A DNA stretch of 64,000 nucleotides, from contig JAZGUH010000142.1 of the NCBI GenBank assembly GCA_037893225.1, positions 1 to 64,000 on the forward strand, in the 5' to 3' direction. The notes below the pieces were generated by a model. That model was given only the letters and a program-made list of their open reading frames with translations, did not search any database and had not been told where the DNA came from. The stretch is from Hippasteria phrygiana (lineage: Eukaryota; Echinodermata; Asteroidea; Valvatida; Goniasteridae). The first letter of the stretch is position 1. The number at the start of each line of letters is the position of its first letter. Positions 1 to 11,420 of the stretch are shown here, in pieces. The translations under genes and the position numbers were made by a program.

Positions 1-1484
1 TTAGCCAAGTGATCTTCAATACCTATTTCATAAACTTGGAAAGCAAATTTCCATGTTAAGTGCTTCCATCTGTTTCTTTTTTAGATGGCTTCTTTCTCAA
101 GAAATTTCTGAAAGCATATAAACCCATCAAATATATATTTCTGACCTGTTCATATCAATGGAAACCTGAGGGGTCACAAACTGAATGTGCACCATTATCA
201 GTCCGTAACAAACATCTGCTGCTCTATGCATTAGAATTTTAGAGCAGAGATGTTGCTTAGGCAACTGATCACTGGTGCCATTCAGTTAGTGCCCTCAGGT
301 ATGATATGAACAGGTCAGCAAATATTGCAAAACTTTTTGAGGGGAATGTCTTGTAATAGCTTATAAAATGGCCTTGCCAGATGTGGGACACTTATTAGCT
401 GTAGGAACACATCAGTATGCATGAGCATTTTTACCAACAGGTTATGTAAAAAATGTACTCCCCACATTGTTAACACTGCTATGTTCCAATTGAAAATTTC
501 AATAACAGATTCACCCTAACAAATTAGAGGAAAAAACCACTTATTACAAACTGCACTATTTGGTCTTTCTCATCTAAATACTAATGAAATTTGAAAAGAA
601 TTTTTGTTCATGGCGTTACACCAAAAACAGACATGTAGCAGTTTATAGGCTATGAAGAATTGTGTATTCATAGAGTGCACAAAAAATTGCTTAGTAAAAG
701 CAATATTTCACACATGGAAATCTGGTTGGTAATCCAGTTTTTATCAAGGAAGCATGTGCTTTATGAAATTGGCCCCTGTACAAGGCATTGCTTTAAATCT
801 GGGCTCAAAAGACACAAATCTGACTTAATTGTGGAAGCAGTTTTCATGCATTGAACAGGGTCTTACTTTAAAGTAATTAACCGACTTGAATTTGTTGGGT
901 GGTTTTCGTAGAAAAGAACTCATTAATGGGACTTTGACATCCATGCAGTTAAATTATCAGTTATTAATATAGGATTTATCATTCATATTTAGTGATTTTC
1001 AAATTCTTCTCAAACTTTGATTGTTTGATCACTATTTTGTCCAGTGCACATCAAGTTAGTCCCACCTGTTTTTCAATGGCCTTATTCAGAAATAAAATTT
1101 GTCAGGCGATTTTTAACATACGCTGTCGGCCTGTTTACATTTCGCCACAATATAAATAATGGCTGGAGGCATAAGAGGGCCTTACAACAGTGGATAACCG
1201 AGATAGCAAACCAAGATGAAATAGGCCTATATATATCTCTATTAGATTATTTAAATAAAAATTATTAAAATTTACTTGGGCAGAGACGAAATTTAACAAT
1301 ATTTAAAGCGAAAATCAGCAACTAAGTATTAAATTGTTTGACCAAATTGAAAATAACAAACGGGATGGTTTTGAAATAGTTGGGTTTTGCTATTTTTCAA
1401 TAGCCCTTCACTTCCAATGTTTCTTTTCAAAATCTTCCCGCTCGAGTGGCATTCATTGCAAGTTCCATGTGTTGAGAGCACCGT
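1..1484. other. 3' flank of the TRABD-like gene, no gene recognised
   Basis: Region beyond the stop codon of the minus-strand TRABD-like gene. The part next to 1485 should be its 3' UTR. I found no clear AATAAA on the minus strand close to the stop, so the transcript end is not placed. Short open frames here have no recognisable domain and look random. Confidence 0.4.
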
Positions 1485-1611
1485 CTACCAGTAGTCATCG
1501 ACGATACCGCTCCACCGGATACACCTGTAGCAGCCCCAGGCGACCACACCCAGGACCGATGCCCTCAGACCCCAGTGCAGGACACGCCCAGCAAGGGAGG
1601 GTGAAGGAACC
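1485..1611 (-). CDS. TRABD: TRABD-like gene, exon 7 (terminal, C-terminal membrane segment)
   Basis: Last coding exon, 127 nt, ending in TAG at 1487-1485. The acceptor is ...CCATGCAG before 1611. The first base completes an Arg codon begun in exon 6, and the exon then reads VPSPSLAGRV followed by a hydrophobic stretch with GVVAWGCYRCIRW. In human TRABD the same place has a VPPPS..GRV segment followed by a hydrophobic C-terminal helix, as I recall that protein. The hydrophobic run suggests a C-terminal membrane anchor; this is inferred. The reading frame matches exon 6 exactly (2 nt plus 1 nt split codon). A plus-strand open frame over this exon is its shadow. Confidence 0.85.
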
Positions 1612-1690
1612 CTGCATGGAACAAGTGAAACAGATGGTTTCAGCTTTTATGATTAGTCAGTGGTGCGGGGCTTAAAGCAACAGGGCTTAC

Positions 1691-1799
1691 CTCATGAGTT
1701 CTCTGATGTCTTCAAGGCTAGCCGGTTTCAGCCAGTGATTGACAATGCCTGGGATATGTCCTATTCCTACAACACCAACCACCACTGGGTGGACTGCAG
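1691..1799 (-). CDS. TRABD: TRABD-like gene, exon 6 (GxGH motif)
   Basis: 109 nt exon reading AAVHPVVVGVVGIGHIPGI then VNHWLKPASLEDIRELM. The VVGVVGIGHIPGI core is the conserved C-terminal signature of the TraB family (human TRABD has a VVGVVGMGHVPGI version, from memory). The donor is GAG/GTAAGC at 1691. The acceptor is ambiguous by six bases: AG at 1801-1800 gives start 1799, and a second AG gives start 1793. Both keep phase, so the isoforms would differ by two residues (Ala-Ala). Confidence 0.88.
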
Positions 1800-1811
1800 C
1801 TGCATAACAAA

Positions 1812-3576
1812 AGAGCAACAAATACAGTTGAGGTTCAATGGTACATGGAAAACTAACATTCAAAATACACCAGAACGCCACTAATAAATATGGGATCCAC
1901 ACAAAATTTTCATTATAGCAAATTTGTCCTGTACATGTATTACCAATTTCTATTAAAAGGAAATGAACAAAATATTGAACACTTGGGGGCCATTCGATGT
2001 TTTTGAATTTTGTTTTACCCACCCCAATTTTAGATTGAACAAATAAAATGCCCAGTTTCATGTGCCATGTTGGCTTCTGACCTAGCGCTGGTGATAAAAT
2101 AGTCTACAAATATTGTGAAAGGTTAGCGATCTTAAAAAACTAACGCCACTCAGATGGTCGTGTTATAGCAAACTTTTTTTCGAGTCACAAGTAAATTGTC
2201 AACTTCTGAAATTCTTGAAGTGGAAACCACACAATACCTCTTTTGACATTCTGGTAAAAATCATGCAAGCAACCTGTATGGTTACCATCTCTCCTGCGGG
2301 TTTTTAATTGATAGCAGTAGACAGGAATCTACAGTGCGTACTCGATTGGGTATATTTTAATGCATGACTTACGGAAAATCTAGTATAGAATTTTACTCTC
2401 GATCTTAGACACCCTTATTTACATTTTTTATTGTGATTATAAATATACAAATGTAACTTCATTTTTAATTTTGGAAGGACATAAAGCATTTGCCAAGTGT
2501 TTTTGGCAAAAAAGAGTTATTCTTGCAATGCTTCAATTGTAAGATGATTGTTCAGCGCGGTATAGAAGTACGAATATAGGTTTATAAAAATGCGGGACTG
2601 GAATTGGCAAGTCAAAAGAGCATTTCTTGAATTTGTTTAGGAAAAGTAAATTTCGATTTTCAAGAATTTTCCTTGACCCAAAGGACATTTTCGAAAAAAA
2701 ATTGAAATTTTTAAACATTGAACATTTTGAATGGCCCCTTATTGATGAAATATTAATAGTTCCTTTATTAAGTATGGGACGTTTACACTTAAAAATGGAA
2801 CCTTGTATTTATGCAATCTACCTTCAAGTTTAATTTACAAAGCATTTAGTACTTGATCACATTCCAATAAGTTTAATTGATACATCTCTCAAATGACCAG
2901 CAACTATCTACAAAAAAAACCAAACATTTCATAAATTATTTGGACTTGGCAATATCCCCCGAATCGTTTATCAATGTGCATACACAAAACAGGTGAAATT
3001 TCATGTTCAGTTTGCCATTGTCTTTCAAAAAAATGCCCCAAGAATGATTGACAGCCCCATTGTTCAAACTGGTACAGTGCGTCTCTTGTTTATTACAAAG
3101 TATATATTTGGTAGGGCTGTCCTGAATATTCGAAAAGATATATATGCACGTACAGATACAACTCTGATGCTATTTTAATAGAAAAGTTACGGCGCGTGTC
3201 AAATGCCGCTATTATTGTTCCTGTCGGTAAAACCCTTGATACAACAGGGGCATGCCAAAAAAATACTGTTTGAACGGTCCATAATATCAATCGCCTTACG
3301 TAAAACACAGGCATGTTTTTTTTCCGGTGTGGCATGCACTGAACAACTTGATAAATGTTTCTCAAACTAAACGTCAATTCCCATCCTTATCTTTTATGCA
3401 AGCTGTCAATCAAGAATCACCTACATACCATTTTCCATTTATACTGCAAATGTGGAGGGTAACTTTTTTCCCGTTAAATGGCAAGGGGTCCACCTTGTTT
3501 TGCCCCAAAATACACTTTCTAAAATTTGATGGAAAATGCTTCTACAGACATTAAAGAATGCTGTAAGCTATACAGT
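1812..3576. other. Intron 6 of the TRABD-like gene, unannotated part
   Basis: AT-rich intronic sequence between exons 6 and 5. No coding segment, RNA gene or repeat could be supported. All open frames are short and without domain features. Confidence 0.4.
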
Positions 3577-4007
3577 GTGTCGCTATAATATTTCCAAAAT
3601 AACTACAAAACTATAAGGTCAATTTTGAAAATGTTTGATTGTGCAGATATTCCCTATGAGTTTCATTTAATTTAAGTCACGTATCACTGTACAATGATCA
3701 AGTTCCTTGCCTTAATGAATTTCAGTGCTGTGAAAAGGGCAGCGATTGGAATCATTGTCATGGCAAGACCTCAGTTTTTAATAATGCTCAAGGGCAAATG
3801 ATTCAAATCCCAAACCATTTCAGCTTTTTTTTACACAGCTTACATAACACTGAAATGGATTCAGACAAGGAACTTGGTCAGTGTCAAAAAATGTTGTGAT
3901 TAATTGAGACTCGTAGGGATTTAGGCCAAGGATAGGGAATATCTGCACACTCAACAATTTTCAAAATTGACTATGGTTTTGTAGTTATTTCAGAAATAGA
4001 GTGGCAC
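3577..4007. repeat. Palindromic MITE-like element, ~430 bp
   Basis: The first ~80 bases are an imperfect reverse complement of the last ~80 (GCAGATATTCCCTA near 3650 faces TAGGGAATATCTGC near 3935; ATAACTACAAAACTATA near 3600 faces its complement near 3980). The inverted similarity continues inward (AGTTCCTTGCC against its complement near 3865), so almost the whole element folds back. No coding capacity. No clear target duplication. Confidence 0.7.
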
Positions 4008-4499
4008 TTTTTTGGGGACATACTGTAGAGGGTTATAACTCTGCGGAGTTAAAGAAATAATGCAATTTTGTCACATTTCACACAAAAAAAGCAGAATTGC
4101 ATGTTCAATCCAATTGGCCATCTTTGCTGCAATTCTGAGGACATATTTGCCAGTTTCATGGAGGTTACCAGCCAAAATGGTGTGTGCTGTACATTGTGAC
4201 TGGTTCTCAGTGTTTTTAGCCGACAAATTTGTTAAGCAGCACTTTTGTCCAAGGGACCATTTCATATTGTGCTGATGAATGGGAAGCCACGCGGCTTTGA
4301 TAAGTGAATAATTATAAGGTCAAAACTGGAGCTTGTTAAAGATTTCTAGTTTGCAGTGGTCAGGTCTTTCTGTAATGAATGTTTAAGAACTCTGGCTTGG
4401 GACACTAAATTCCCCATTGTGCACAGAGATGGTTCAGTGATGCTGCACCTAATTTCTTTGACAGGACCACACACGTGAATATTGCTGTGACAAAACTGC
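4008..4499. other. Intronic sequence, nothing recognised
   Basis: Short stretch between two inverted-repeat elements. Two overlapping open frames of about 65-70 codons face each other; neither has a recognisable motif. Confidence 0.3.
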
Positions 4500-5389
4500 C
4501 TATTGGGTCATTCGGTGTCAAATCAACAAATTTTCTGAAAGTTCTCAGGTGACCCTTTCAGATTGATGAAATTTCATCAGAATGATGGAGTGTGGCCCAA
4601 ATGAACACATACAAAAATGTAAAATCGTACTCCATGTCGGTCAAGACGGCCTTTATTCGCGCGCACTAGTCATGGAGTGATTTGTGATATTTTCCAACTT
4701 TAAAAGCTCATAATACAGTTTTCATACCAGGTAGAGAGCTCAAATTTCATGAATCTACACTCAAAATAAATGTATCTCCTTTAGTTTTCTAGTTATGGTC
4801 AACCAAAGTGGGGACATGAGGTGTCACATGAATCCCATATTCCATAGGTATTATCTATGGATGCATGTCTCTACCCATGAACACGACTAACACGTAGCCG
4901 CATCCTTCGAAATTCAGCATCCCAGCTGCGAGTAATGATTATATGCTCACCAATGCATTAACTAAGAAATGGCATGCGCCCAAAGTTGGCTCCAGCCAGA
5001 AAAAGGTAAAAAAGACCCCCTCCGTGTTGACCCCGCAATCAATTGAAACATTTTTTGAAATTTACACCAGTTAAACATATATATAATATCTACTTATGCA
5101 CCCGACTCCTTCATTGTGTGGTGGCAATTTGAAAATTAGATGTTTTTCACAATTATTTTTCTCAAATGTGTATTTATCATGTATGATGTATGACCATAAT
5201 ATACTAATAAATGAGTGATATGATCACATCCTTGTTTTACATGTAGGAGGTAAAATTAATTATAATCACAACAATAATCTTTCATGCACATTACACGTTT
5301 ATCACCGTCACAACTCTAACAAGGCATGCTATGTCATTACAATTCTTACCACACATTGATGTTCATATAAATATACAAGTTAGCACAAT

Positions 5390-5760
5390 TTGTTTTACTT
5401 GATGCTTGCAAGTCTGCACTGGCGGCCTCTGATGACACAAATAATATCTTGGAATGGTATCCAACAATCATTGTGGGTGTTTTGTGGCCAAGACAGTGCA
5501 TTGGAGTTCTTGGTTCATTCTTTTTTGCTGCTCATGGGAAAAGTCCTCAAGATGGTTTGGGTGGCAGAGCCAATCTACGGCCTACTATGGAGGACCAAAT
5601 TTAGTCCAAAGCAGATGTTTGAATGGTCTGATCAAAACCCAACAGGGATAAAGTTTTTCTTTGTCAGCAATGATGAGGTTTATGCAAACTCAGAAGTACA
5701 GACTCGTTGATAGGTTCTGTACTCCAGTGGTACAAGGATGTGGAGGCTGCCAGTGAGGCA
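5390..5760 (+). pseudogene. Decayed transposase-like fragment
   Basis: In shifting frames the core of the long-TIR element reads VHWSSW, then AAHGKSPQDGLGGRAN, then EWSDQNPTGIKFFFVSNDEV. This resembles a VHW..HGK..DG.GG pattern that I recall from transposon-derived proteins of invertebrates, but the frame is broken by shifts and stops. It is best read as the dead coding core of the surrounding element. Family assignment is tentative. Confidence 0.35.
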
Positions 5761-6477
5761 GCTAATGAAGACTTAAAGACCATTCAAGCCAAATTGCAAG
5801 CATTCATCAAGTATTAAGTTAGGCCGGGTTATGCAAGCATAACATACACAATACCCCAATAATGGATTGAAAATGCAGAAATTGAAGTGTGCCAACTTGT
5901 ATATGAACATCAATGTGTGGTAAGAATTGTAATGACATAGCATTTGAACGATATTCCTTAACATCACAGGGCGAGAGTTGTGGTTATATAAATATGTAAT
6001 GTGCGTGAAAGATTAATGATGACATAATTAATTTTACCTCCTGAAACAAGGATGTAGTGATCATATCACTCTATTATATTATGGTCATACATCATAAATG
6101 ATAAATACAAACCGAGATAAACAAATGTGTGAAAAACATGTGGTAAGGAAAGGGTTCAGGGCTGGGCAATGTGCATGATAGAGGGATTGGAAGTTGGGGC
6201 TATTTTGGTCAGCAATTTGCACAATTTTCAAATTCATAAATGCCTCGGCGAGTCTCACTATCCCTATTGGTCGAGAGCCTGTCGCGTGGGCGTGTTTAAA
6301 CGGTTGTTTCAACAGGTAGATGCGCGCACAAGATGTACTGAACTTCATCATGTAAGACAACGCTGCATCTCGTGCATACGCGGAGCGCCTTCACGCGCAT
6401 GTGTTTTGTACTGAGCAAATGGGAAAAAAAGTGGGGCGAAAAAGCTTGCATTTTCGTAAGAAGGCATTTATGAATGG

Positions 6478-6620
6478 GGATAAAAATGTCAATAATAACC
6501 TCAAAGGGTCGTGACCGCTGTTAATGGACCTCGCCTTCGGCTCGGTCTATTAACTGCGGTCACGCCCCTTCTCGGTTATTATTGACATGGTAAAGACCGG
6601 GTCATCACACTTTTATCCCC
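6478..6620. repeat. Hairpin repeat nested in the right arm
   Basis: GGGATAAAAATGTCAATAATAACC at the left is the inverse of GGTTATTATTGACATG..CTTTTATCCC at the right, and the centre (GACCTCGCCTTCGGCTCGGTC) is also nearly symmetric. It belongs to the extra sequence that makes the right arm longer than the left. Confidence 0.65.
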
Positions 6621-7265
6621 TAGTCGAGTGCCAAAGCTGAAATTTGGTGTAAGTAGATATAATATGTGTGTTTAACTGGTGAAAATTTCAAAAAGTTTTA
6701 AATTGATTGACGGAGGGGGTTATTTTTTACCTTTTTAAGTCAATGCATTGGTGAGCTTATAATTGTTCATGGGTAAAGACATGCACCTATAGATAATACC
6801 TATTGAATAGGGTGACCAGATATCACAAAAAACATTTTCCGCTGCATAAAGTGCCCACTTTGGTTGACCATAACTAGAAAACTGTAGGAGATTCATTTGA
6901 GTGCAGACTCGTGATACATTGTATTTGGCAAGTAGTAAGCTAAAATACCAAATTTGAGCTATCTACCTGGTACGCAGACTATTATGAGCTTTCAAAGTTG
7001 GACAGTATCACAAAAATCGCATGCAAAAAAAGGCCGTTTTGGCCATATCTCGAAAACGACATGGAGTACGATTTTACTCTTTTGTAGGTGTTCAATTGGG
7101 CCACATTTTATCATTCTGATAAAGCTTCATCAAAATCTGAGAGGGTCACCAGGGGACCACTGGTTGATTTGACATGGAATGAACCTATTATATAAGTCAG
7201 CTGATACCAGTTTCAGACAATATGAAATGAGCCTTTAAGCATCTCCATAAAACTATACCCTGCAC

Positions 7266-7745
7266 CCGATTTCACGAAACCATGCGCAACTTATGCCTTG
7301 GCGTAAGACTTGCGCTATAAAAATGTTGCTCAGTTGCGCAGCAGCCGTGCAATCCATTCCACGAAACTGCATAGCTGCGCATTGTTGTATTTCTTTTATA
7401 CATCGCGGACAAGGCTGAATGCCACTTTTACGACAACTGTTTTAGTACAATAAAAATACATGGAACAGTTGTGAAATTGAACTGTGGGGCACCATTTTGA
7501 CACTTCACTTTTGAAACTGCGCTCCGAAAAACAAAATTTGGTGGCAACTTTCTGCAATACCCAACAGGTAAACCTGCAGCGGATGATCATTTCATTACTC
7601 TGAAATAATCTAGTGAATTTCATGAATAATTTTAGCAACTAATGGCTCTGCTATGCTCACGCTCGGCTAGCCAAGTCATCATTTCGGTGTTTTTGCGGAC
7701 AACTTAAGACACCTAAAACGAATGCGCAAGGCTTCGTGAAATCGG
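7266..7745. repeat. MITE with CCGATTTCACGAA termini
   Basis: CCGATTTCACGAAaccATGCGCAA at the left faces TGCGCAAggcTTCGTGAAATCGG at the right. The element is about 480 bp with no coding potential. Its right end is only 33 bp from the donor side of TRABD-like exon 5. Confidence 0.7.
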
Positions 7746-7778
7746 CTGCTGATGTTTGGTTCTGGACAGACTACCTAC

Positions 7779-7954
7779 CTCCATCATGCATGGGATGTCG
7801 GAGTGAGTCTGTACACAGTCGCAGCGAGTTGGCGAGGTACAGGTCCCTCTCGGAGACAAAGACCTGGCTCAGAGTCGGGAATTCCCCCATCATCTCCTCC
7901 AGGAGTTCCATCAACAGGTCCTTCTGCTTGAACCGCTCCACGTCCTCCGGACTT
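7779..7954 (-). CDS. TRABD: TRABD-like gene, exon 5
   Basis: 176 nt exon. The acceptor is ...CCTGGGAG before 7954; the donor is G/GTAGGT at 7779-7778. It encodes PEDVERFKQKDLL, then MELLEEMMGEFPTLSQVFVSERD, then LYLANSLRLCTDSL. The DVERxKQKDLL..EM.GEFP....VSERD.YL pattern matches the same part of human TRABD (from memory). Phases fit: exon 4 ends with AC and exon 5 supplies A; exon 5 ends with G and exon 6 supplies CT. Confidence 0.9.
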
Positions 7955-8201
7955 CTCCCAGGAAAAATAAAAGGGAAGGAAAATTATTTTTAACAACTCA
8001 AGATTATTTCTTTATAAACCAAAGGGAAAAGCAGTTTGACACAATCGGTGTTTTATTAACTTCAATTGCCGCACAAGACTTTTCGGCAGACTTATTTTAG
8101 AAAACCAACTATATATTTGCAAAAAGTAAAAGTAAAAATAAAAATATTGCCATCGACTAGTTGCTTCCTGCACCTACACAGGACACAACAACAAGTCATC
8201 C

Positions 8202-8379
8202 TTAACCCCTTGCGTACGGTTGACACAAATACATGCACATTAAAAATGCCAGCTGGCCGGGTGACATCTATACATGCCAATTTCTGCATTTTCAATCCAT
8301 TATTGGGGTATTGTGTACATTATGCTTGGCTGCACAAGCCGGCCTGGTGCCCCGGCGCCACCTGGTGGCAAGGGGTTAA
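8202..8379. mobile_element. TTAA-flanked MITE of the CCCCTTG family
   Basis: TTAA followed by CCCCTTGCGTACGG at the left; GGTGGCAAGGGG followed by TTAA at the right. Interior segments (tgccagctggccgggtga, attttcaatccattattgg) recur at 16743-16966 and in part at 5820-5900. TTAA on both sides looks like the target duplication of piggyBac-type or Kolobok-type elements. No coding capacity. Confidence 0.7.
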
Positions 8380-8766
8380 CTATAAGTTAGTTCCACATAT
8401 TACTTAGCCAGTTTCAACTAGGTTTTAGAAAGAAAAAAGAACAAAACAAAAAAACGACCCCAGTCCAGGCAACGCCCTCATCCCAGAAAAAGACCTGCCA
8501 AAAATATAACCCGGCCACTACACAAATCAGGAGAAAAGGAATGGCTGGAACAGACCCAAAGCTAGTTTAAAAAGCAAATGTAGAACTCACATTATAGAAC
8601 CAAAGTAACCTGCAAGAACATCCCACAGCTCTAGATGTTCTCCCGCCACGTCCCAGTCACAAATGTCTCTACTGAAATCCCTTGCACCCTGGTTTTATAG
8701 GTCTAAGGAATTAATCCTTCTGGAATGATGGCAAGGAGCTCAAAACATGCCTCTTGAATACAGCTT

Positions 8767-8945
8767 TTATAATGGAGCGCTGGTATGCCAGACAGATTTG
8801 TGCAGCAAGTGTAATGGGCAAACACACAATAGGCAAACACTGGAATTAATAACTGGGTATAGACGTCAACCGGCCAGGTTCTTTTTGTTGTTTTTTTTAA
8901 ACCATGACTATAACTGTCATTTGTACTCAAGGGTTGATAAATTAA
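8767..8945. repeat. Diverged copy of the GCTGGTATGCC dispersed repeat
   Basis: Shares GCTGGTATGCC, CAATAGGCAAACA, CGGCCAGGT and the terminal CAAGGGTT with copies at 18060-18200, 34774-35052 and 44509-44850. It is another member of the CCCCTTG-ended repeat group, without clear ends of its own. Confidence 0.55.
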
Positions 8946-8957
8946 CAAAAAGACCAT

Positions 8958-9062
8958 TGTAATTTACTCTCTGGCCATATGAAGCACAATATGGGCAGAG
9001 GAAAGGGACCCCCTCTTTTGTGTTGGCCACTGTGTTCCTGGAATCTCAGGAATTCTTTTCAG
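8958..9062. repeat. Dispersed repeat, inverse copy of 23130-23225
   Basis: GTGTTCCTGGAATCTCAGGA and AAAGGGACCCCCTCTTTTGTG here are the reverse complement of sequence at 23130-23225, which ends in CTGGCCATxTGAAGCAC. Family unknown; no coding potential. Confidence 0.6.
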
Positions 9063-9249
9063 AAATGTTGGGGGATGTGTTAGGTATCGTGCTGGATATC
9101 TCTCTGGCCCAAGCAAAGTAAGAAATAGGTTACTTCAAACAATAGTGAGCTTAGCATATAGATGACTAAATTAACTTCTGCCAGCCAAATGGACTGTTCC
9201 CTTTGCTACAACTGATCAAATAAATGTATGTTCAAAAATTAACAATAAG

Positions 9250-9513
9250 ATCTGGGCCCAATTTCATAGCGCTGCTTAACGGTAAGCAGAAAAGTTGTGC
9301 TAACTATAGCAGGAAAATTTGCTGAAGCATTAGCGTATTTCATGGCCATGTCGTGCTAACGCTTGCGCATGCATGGAGATTTATATTGTTGCATCACTAA
9401 TTTAAGCAAATCCTTCTTCCGAAGTTAGCGGGCTCTTCGCTGTGCTTACTGCTTACAGTCTCTATGAAATGGGCGAGGGTTCCGTTAAGCAGCGCTATGA
9501 AATTGGGCCCAGA
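9250..9513. repeat. Palindromic MITE, ATCTGGGCCCAATTTCATAG ends
   Basis: About 33 bases at the left (ATCTGGGCCC..GCGCTGCTTAACGG) are exactly complementary to the right end (CCGTTAAGCAGCGC..GGGCCCAGAT). The interior also carries AGCAGAAAA and GTTAGC motifs in inverse pairs. A diverged relative is at 17494-17778. The near-perfect ends suggest a fairly recent insertion. Confidence 0.8.
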
Positions 9514-10101
9514 TGGTATGGAGTGCAATTTGTAACAAAGAACATGATTGCAATAAAGTTATGTATGGGGCACAAAAATGAACCAAACAAATAACTAATG
9601 CCAATTTGGTTACAATATCACCACATGCGTACTGAAGGAAATCTGAAGCTGTCCAGACTAGAAGCCAAGCAGTTGAATGCATGCTTCAGATATGCTCAGA
9701 ATTTTCTGCGGAGATTTGTCGAAATGGTCAAGATTGTAATTTGACTTTTAAAAAAGCCGACTCGGTCACATGAGCGACAAGCGTTCTACCAGTTAGGGAT
9801 GGAGAGTAAATTTTTTAATTATGGGCATCAAGCCTCATGTTCAGTAACAGTGGTCAGGCTGACTATCGTCCTCAATCTTTAAAAATCTTCAAAACTCCAG
9901 GTGGATTTTTAAGGATCTGGAGGGTTATGGTTTAACAGAATCGCCAAAGTATTCATTCTTTTATCAATCTACTCATGTTGTTTCTCAATCTATTTCAAGC
10001 ACTGTTCTTGTTATTTTACCCTCATTTTTCTCACATTTAAACTTTTTCATTCAAAACCCCCTAAGAAATATGGACTGACCATTTATGGCCAAGATACTTA
10101 C
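9514..10101. other. Intron 4 of the TRABD-like gene, nothing recognised
   Basis: AT-rich intron between the palindromic element and exon 4. I see no repeat or coding segment in it. Confidence 0.35.
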
Positions 10102-10241
10102 GTGATTGGATCTTTGCTGGTTAGCAGACACCAAGCGAGGCGCAGCTTCTGAACTATCGTCAGTGCCCCCATGGCTCTATTCAGTGTGATTTGGATGGGC
10201 CGATCCCCAAGATGTACCTTGCAACCTGGAACTTTCTGTGC
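10102..10241 (-). CDS. TRABD: TRABD-like gene, exon 4
   Basis: 140 nt exon. The acceptor is CTGCACCAG before 10241; the donor is CAC/GTAAGT at 10102-10101. It encodes AQKVPGCKVHLGDRPIQITL, then NRAMGALTIVQKLRLAWCLL, then TSKDPI. The KVPxCKxHLGDRPIxxTxxRA stretch is diagnostic for TraB/TRABD proteins. A second AG six bases inside would drop Ala-Gln; the longer form was chosen because the human protein has two residues in that position. Confidence 0.93.
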
Positions 10242-10452
10242 CTGGTGCAGGATATCAGACAAATATATATTTAAATATCACCAACACCAGGAGACTATTA
10301 CTTCAAATAAAGTACAGTATATGGAGAACATCACTTCTATGTAAGCCACATTTGGGCTGCAGAATCATCAAAATATACCTCAACCATAGCAATGTATACT
10401 GGTACATGGCAAAAACAAAAATATATAGAGAAAACAACCAAAAGTGACAAGA

Positions 10453-10525
10453 GTGGGGCTCGAACCTACATGTATAATCTCCAGATTACTGTTCAGGTGC
10501 TAAACCAACTGAGCTACCATGCCCT
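10453..10525 (-). repeat. tRNA-like SINE head (minus strand)
   Basis: Reverse strand starts GGGCATGGTAGCTCAGTTGG (A-box-like) and contains GGTTCGAGCCCCAC (B-box-like), 73 nt apart end to end. The anticodon region does not form a normal stem-loop and no other tRNA features hold, so this is a tRNA-derived repeat rather than a tRNA gene. Confidence 0.6.
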
Positions 10526-10660
10526 AAATGTATGTTGCGGGCTCTCCATTGCCCGGGTCGGCTGGTTGATTTGATTTGATTATTCAATTCCAATATACCG
10601 GTAGTTGTACTTGTGATTATGTAAATTAGAAGAGCTTTTGGCTCAAACATTCACAGGCTT

Positions 10661-10731
10661 ACTGGAGTGTGACTCGAACCCACGACCTCCTGCTTTTACC
10701 AGTACAGACATTACCATTTAACGACTGATTC
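10661..10731 (-). repeat. tRNA-like repeat, degraded (minus strand)
   Basis: On the minus strand a B-box-like GGGTTCGAGTCAC is preceded by TCGTTAAATGGTAATG, a weak A-box. The order and spacing resemble a decayed tRNA-derived SINE. It lies 32 bp from TRABD-like exon 3. Confidence 0.4.
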
Positions 10732-10762
10732 AAATATGATATTTGACAAAATCTAACTTTAC

Positions 10763-10873
10763 CTCTTGGAATGCCTTTCTGAATTCTCCGCCCGGTGCCA
10801 TACCTAGTTCCTTGGTGAGGTGAGCCGACATGTGGAGAAGCAGAACTTGCATCACGCCACCAATCACTCCGTG
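10763..10873 (-). CDS. TRABD: TRABD-like gene, exon 3
   Basis: 111 nt, 37 codons, phase 0 at both ends. The acceptor is TTCTCAG before 10873; the donor is GAG/GTAAAG. It encodes HGVIGGVMQVLLLHMSAHLT then KELGMAPGGEFRKAFQE. The MxxLLLxMSAHxTxxLGMAPGGEFRxAF block is the most conserved part of TRABD and fixes the identification of the gene. Confidence 0.95.
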
Positions 10874-11102
10874 CTGAGAACAAAACGAGAGTCATTGATA
10901 GCCAAAGTTAGACGAGCATTTATAGGAGGTTAGAGAGCATCTAGAATGTGGCATAAATATCAGTTGTTGACTTCTGGAGTATTGCAATTGGTTTGCTTCC
11001 TCGTTCGGTTTTAAGATCATCAACGACCAAGCAGACCAGCTTTTACTTTTATTTTAGCTATGACATCACATTATGTGATGTTCATCATTAACTGATTCCT
11101 TT

Positions 11103-11418
11103 TATAACACCTCACCCACAGATTCTGTGTCAATTGGCTGAGAGCGAGTCGCATGACATTAACTATTTTTGCTATCTTCCCGTGCACGGCCAAAAGTACT
11201 ATACTCAGAGCAACCAAAGTACTTGTGTGCAAAATGCACATAGATGTGCACGTTGTGCATCGCGTGTATTCTTCCCAAGCACCAGCGCTAGCGCTACAGA
11301 ACTGGGTTCAACTATTTCGTGGAGGGGAAGTTTGGAAAAGTGCAACTAATTCAAATTAGTACATTTAATTGTATTTAAATAAAACTAATCAAACAGAATC
11401 TGTGGGAGAGGTGATATA
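11103..11418. repeat. MITE with TATAACACCTCACCCACAG ends
   Basis: The left end TATAACACCTCACCCACAGA..TTCTGT is inversely repeated at the right as ACAGAATCTGTGGGAGAGGTGATATA. About 316 bp, non-coding. A second palindromic element begins two bases further on. Confidence 0.65.
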
Positions 11419-11420
11419 AA

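Larger units (their letters stand above)
4500..7191. mobile_element. Long-inverted-repeat DNA transposon with decayed core
   Basis: A left arm of about 890 bp (4500-5386) is matched in inverse orientation by a right arm (about 5890-7191). Both ends carry a GGTCATTC..TGTCAAATCAAC terminus, and the inner edges share ACACATTGATGTTCATAT and its complement. The right arm is longer because about 0.5 kb, including a separate palindrome near 6480-6620, has been inserted into it. The ~500 bp core holds a broken transposase-like reading frame and a fragment (5820-5900) of the TTAA repeat family seen at 8202-8379. Arms this long are seen in some Mutator-like and other DNA transposons; the superfamily is not resolved here. 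Confidence 0.75.

Noticed and set aside
1334..1675. 113-codon plus-strand open frame
   Set aside because: It is the shadow of the TRABD-like terminal exon on the other strand.
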